Shown: positions 61,596 to 64,000 of the stretch, piece after piece
Position numbering within the stretch: the first letter of the stretch is position 1
Layout: every line of letters starts with the position of its first letter
Origin: a bacterium HR40
GTDB taxonomy: Bacteria > Pseudomonadota > Alphaproteobacteria > Geminicoccales > Geminicoccaceae
Length of the DNA stretch: 64,000 nucleotides
Assembly (NCBI GenBank): GCA_002898275.1
Contig: BEIQ01000002.1
Location: 1 to 64,000 of the forward strand
Direction: 5' to 3'
The notes under the pieces: model-generated
What the model was told of the DNA's origin: nothing
Databases searched by the model: none
The model's input: the letters and a program-made list of their open reading frames with translations, nothing else
Made by a program: the position numbers and the translations under genes

Positions 61596-62306
61596 ATGAC
61601 GGTAGGCCACCAGCAGGCGGTGGAATGGTACCGGAGCGCCGAGCTCGTAGCCTACGAGCCAGCCCTCCGCTGGATGGAGGAGCGAGTCGAAGCGATCCGC
61701 GCCGGGCGGGCAGCCGAGTGCGTCTGGCTGCTGGAACACCCCCCTCTCTACACGGCCGGGACCTCGGCGCAGCCAGAGGAGCTGCTCGATCCGCGCTTTC
61801 CCGTCTACCGCGCGGGCCGCGGCGGCCGTTTTACCTACCACGGGCCAGGTCAGCGGGTGGTCTATGTGATGCTCGATCTCGCCCGGCGCGGTCGGGACGT
61901 GCGGGGGTTCGTCGCCGCCCTCGAGGAGTGGCTGATCCGCACCCTCTCCGACTTCGGTGTCAGAGGCGAACGGCGACCTGGCCGTGTCGGCATCTGGGTG
62001 CCCCTCGCCGACGGGCGGGAGGGGAAACTCGCTGCGATTGGCGTTCGCCTACGCCACTGGGTGAGCTATCACGGCATGGCCATCAACCTGGCGCCCGATC
62101 TCGGGCATTTCTCCGGGATCGTGCCCTGCGGGCTGGCGGGCTATCCGGTGGTCTCCCTGGCCTCGCTCGGTCACTCGGTGCCCGCGGCCGCCTTCGATGC
62201 CGCCCTCTGCCGCCACTTCGAGGAGCTGTTCGCGACAGCCACCGTCCCCGCCGAAGCTCCCGCTGCCCTCGCCGTCACCGCTTGTGCTGCCGATGCTGTG
62301 GGCTAG
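61596..62306 (+). CDS. lipB: Lipoyl(octanoyl) transferase LipB
   Basis: Moves the octanoyl group from acyl carrier protein to lipoyl domains. The 236-residue protein has the motif [20 protein letters not shown], the Lys-containing [18 protein letters not shown] and the catalytic Cys in [15 protein letters not shown]. The ATG at 61596 follows GGCCGGAG. The open frame extends to 61539, but that part adds no conserved sequence. Confidence 0.95.
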   Translation: MTVGHQQAVEWYRSAELVAYEPALRWMEERVEAIRAGRAAECVWLLEHPPLYTAGTSAQPEELLDPRFPVYRAGRGGRFTYHGPGQRVVYVMLDLARRGRDVRGFVAALEEWLIRTLSDFGVRGERRPGRVGIWVPLADGREGKLAAIGVRLRHWVSYHGMAINLAPDLGHFSGIVPCGLAGYPVVSLASLGHSVPAAAFDAALCRHFEELFATATVPAEAPAALAVTACAADAVG

Positions 62307-62315
62307 GTATTGTCT

Positions 62316-62909
62316 ATGGCCATACCCGTCGTCCTGCCCCGGATCGTATTTCTCGCTGTTTTCGGCGGCTTCTTGCTGCTGACCCTGACTGTCCCGCCGG
62401 CAGCTGCCGGTTGCGCCGACGCCCCGCGGCCGGGCGTGGAATGGCGCCGCTGTCTCGTCGATGGAGTCGATCTCGCCAACATCGATCTGAGCGGCGCCGA
62501 GATCCGCGATTCCTCCTTCAAACGGACCAATCTCGAGGGCGCCGTCTTGGCGCGGGTGGATGGGCGTCGGGCCAAATTCGTTTCGGCGCGGCTGGTGGGA
62601 GCGGATCTGAGCGGCGCCAATCTCGTCGAAGCCGATTTCACCAATGCCGATCTCACCGGTGCCAAACTCGTCGATACCGATCTCCGCGGCGCTCGGTTCT
62701 TCCGCGCCATCCTGCGCCAGGCCGATCTCAGCGGAGCCCGGCTTGATCGCGCCGACTTCCTCTACGCCGATCTCGGGGGCGCGCGCTGGGTGGATGGCCA
62801 TACCCTGTGCGCCGAGGGCTCCATCGGCCGCTGCCATCCCGCTCGCGAGGATGGTGCCGCTGCCGGACCGGCGCGGGCAGCGGAAGCGCCGACGCATATC
62901 CCCCGCTGA
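62316..62909 (+). CDS. Exported pentapeptide-repeat protein
   Basis: 197 residues with a Sec signal (VFLAVFGGFLLLTLTVPPAAAG), then about residues 35-150 built of A(D/N)Lxx-type pentapeptides: CLVDGVDLANIDLSGAEI, TNLEGAVLARV, ARLVGADLSGANLVEADFTNADLTGAKL and ADLSGARLDRADFLYADL. This should fold as a right-handed quadrilateral beta helix of about six coils. Two Cys pairs near the ends (GCAD...RRCL and TLCAEG...RCHP) might cap the helix in the oxidising periplasm. Most pentapeptide-repeat proteins are cytosolic, so export is less common. The function is unknown. The ATG at 62316 is used; a TTG lies two codons upstream. Confidence 0.8.
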   Translation: MAIPVVLPRIVFLAVFGGFLLLTLTVPPAAAGCADAPRPGVEWRRCLVDGVDLANIDLSGAEIRDSSFKRTNLEGAVLARVDGRRAKFVSARLVGADLSGANLVEADFTNADLTGAKLVDTDLRGARFFRAILRQADLSGARLDRADFLYADLGGARWVDGHTLCAEGSIGRCHPAREDGAAAGPARAAEAPTHIPR

Positions 62910-62915
62910 ACGGCC

Positions 62916-64000
62916 ATGCCTCGTCGCGAAACCACCGGCGAAGCCTTCGCATGGGCGGGAACGGGCGACATGCGGGGGCTCAGGCGCTCATCGCCCGGCG
63001 ACGAGGCCAACCGGGAAGCCCGGCAAATGGCACCAGGCCGCAGGCTCGTCGCCGCGGGCATCCTCGCCCTGCTCGTCCCCGCCCTGTTGGGGCTCTGGCA
63101 CCTGCGGGCGCCGCTCTTCCTGGTGCACCATGCCCCCGAGATTTTCGAAGCGCGTGCCGGCGCCTTTTCCGCCAACATCACCGGCGAACGCTCGTGGCGG
63201 ACGGAAGCGCTCAGCTGGCGCCTCGACGGCGGGCCGCCGCAACCCCTCGCTGTCTGGCCGCCGCGAGTGCCATGGCCGCAGTTCGTCGTGGAGATTCCGG
63301 CAACCATGTTGCTACCCGGTGACCACGTGCTGGTGGTCGAAGCGACGGCACCGTTGCGCCCGCGGCAGATCTGGGAGCATCGGTTCCGTTACGATCCCCG
63401 ACATCCGTCCGGACCGGTGGTGCGGAGCTGGCAGCCGGCAGAGCCGCTCGACGTCCAGGACGGCCACTTCCAGCGCATCCGCCGCGGTGACGGGAGCTTT
63501 TGGGTGCGCCCCGTACCCGGCCGCGAGGGTTGGGACCGCACCCTCGTGGTCACCGGGGCGTTCGTGGGCGCCCGCCGGGTCGAGACCCGATTGATCTTCC
63601 GCTACCCGACCGTCGACCATGGCCGATTCGGCTTCGGCATGTTTCCGCTCTGGGGCGGTCGGCCGGATGTCGGCCATCGGCCGGCGCGCGGCTGGCGGTT
63701 CGCCATCCTCTGGTACTGGGGAGACCTGCCGGGACTGCAGCTGGGCTTTTCCGAACGGGTCGGCGATGCACCGCCGGTCGACGGTCCGCGAAGCTGGCCC
63801 TTCCTCTTCGAGCCGGGCCGGATCTATCGACTGATCGCCGAGGTTTGGCCCGCAGCCGACGGCCGCTGGCGATTGCGGGCGAGAGTGCATCCCGAAGACG
63901 AGCCCGCCTCCGTCGGCTGGTTCGTCGCGGAGGACGACAACGGGCTCTTTGCCGCCGACGAACCCCTCGGGGTCCCCCTCTTCGCCCACCGGAGTCAGGT
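62916..64000 (+). CDS. Membrane-anchored protein of unknown function (3' end outside window)
   Basis: An open frame from the ATG at 62916 to the window edge, 361 codons without a stop. It has a single membrane segment near residues 47-65 (RRLVAAGILALLVPALLGLWHL), and the rest would be periplasmic. The visible part is rich in Trp, Pro and Arg, with segments like RVETRLIFRYPTVDHGRFGFGMFPLWGG and GWRFAILWYWGDLPG that suggest a beta-sandwich, possibly lectin or glycan-lyase like. I do not recognise the family. It starts seven bases after the pentapeptide-repeat gene and may be co-transcribed with it. Confidence 0.6.
   Translation, partial: MPRRETTGEAFAWAGTGDMRGLRRSSPGDEANREARQMAPGRRLVAAGILALLVPALLGLWHLRAPLFLVHHAPEIFEARAGAFSANITGERSWRTEALSWRLDGGPPQPLAVWPPRVPWPQFVVEIPATMLLPGDHVLVVEATAPLRPRQIWEHRFRYDPRHPSGPVVRSWQPAEPLDVQDGHFQRIRRGDGSFWVRPVPGREGWDRTLVVTGAFVGARRVETRLIFRYPTVDHGRFGFGMFPLWGGRPDVGHRPARGWRFAILWYWGDLPGLQLGFSERVGDAPPVDGPRSWPFLFEPGRIYRLIAEVWPAADGRWRLRARVHPEDEPASVGWFVAEDDNGLFAADEPLGVPLFAHRSQ

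Noticed and set aside
57651-61841. 1396-codon minus-strand open frame covering mgtE, maeB and the tRNA
   Set aside because: Only the part from 59027 to 57651 is a real protein (MgtE). The upstream extension reads maeB out of frame and crosses the tRNA-Leu gene.

Overview
The window is about 64 kb of very GC-rich DNA with dense, mostly bacterial-type operons and many 4-base start/stop overlaps (ATGA, GTGA, TTGA). Gene content and order point to an alphaproteobacterium. The signs are the divergent fxsA/secB and tim44/mltA pair, the nrdR-ribD-ribE-ribBA-ribH-nusB-thiL run, cox11, a leucine-degradation (liu) operon and an MgtE/MaeB/LipB region. An fhcB-like gene and a transporter set of the type tied to PQQ-dependent alcohol dehydrogenases (lanthanide-uptake, Lut-like) hint at C1 or alcohol oxidation. 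The genus cannot be fixed from the sequence alone; a Rhodospirillales or Geminicoccales-like lineage is a guess.

Layout. 1-903: a CRISPR-type array of 37-base repeats and exactly 30-base spacers with no cas gene in the window. The window starts inside a repeat, and the last three spacers copy the first three. 1037-12492: cox11, then prfC and an orphan thiamine-diphosphate enzyme (minus strand), a SleB-like hydrolase, a DapC-like aminotransferase, ftsK, lolA, a small secreted protein and purB. 12663-19720: fhcB on the plus strand converges with a minus-strand operon. That operon encodes a LutA/PQQ-type binding protein, a cupredoxin-like protein, a complete NMT1-type ABC importer and the LutE/LutF-type ATPase and permease. 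19777-23296: the mltA/tim44 and fxsA/phosphatase/secB cell-envelope genes.

23378-37822 is the most striking region: ten tightly packed co-directional genes. They encode a molybdenum hydroxylase (separate FAD subunit, fused FeS-Mo subunit), a 6-hydroxynicotinate-reductase-like protein, a UPF0280 (ApbE-like) protein, a complete branched-chain-amino-acid-type ABC importer (with LivH and LivM fused) and hydantoinase/oxoprolinase A and B subunits. Read together they could import, hydroxylate, reduce and open an N-heterocycle such as nicotinate. The ring-opening role of HyuAB is my inference.

38246-43130: a degenerate-GGDEF/intact-EAL signalling protein, an aminotransferase, a clear cobalamin riboswitch in front of an exported PCu(A)C-like protein that has lost the copper ligands, and a cupin. 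43355-48605: the nrdR, riboflavin, nusB and thiL run, in which the RibA half of RibBA has lost its zinc cysteines. 48602-50418: a histone-deacetylase-family amidohydrolase and a secreted peptidoglycan-binding-domain protein. 50491-57619: the leucine/isovalerate degradation operon, with a DsbA/kappa-GST-like gene inserted. 57651-64000: mgtE, maeB, tRNA-Leu(GAG), lipB, an exported pentapeptide-repeat protein and a membrane-anchored protein of unknown function that runs off the window end.
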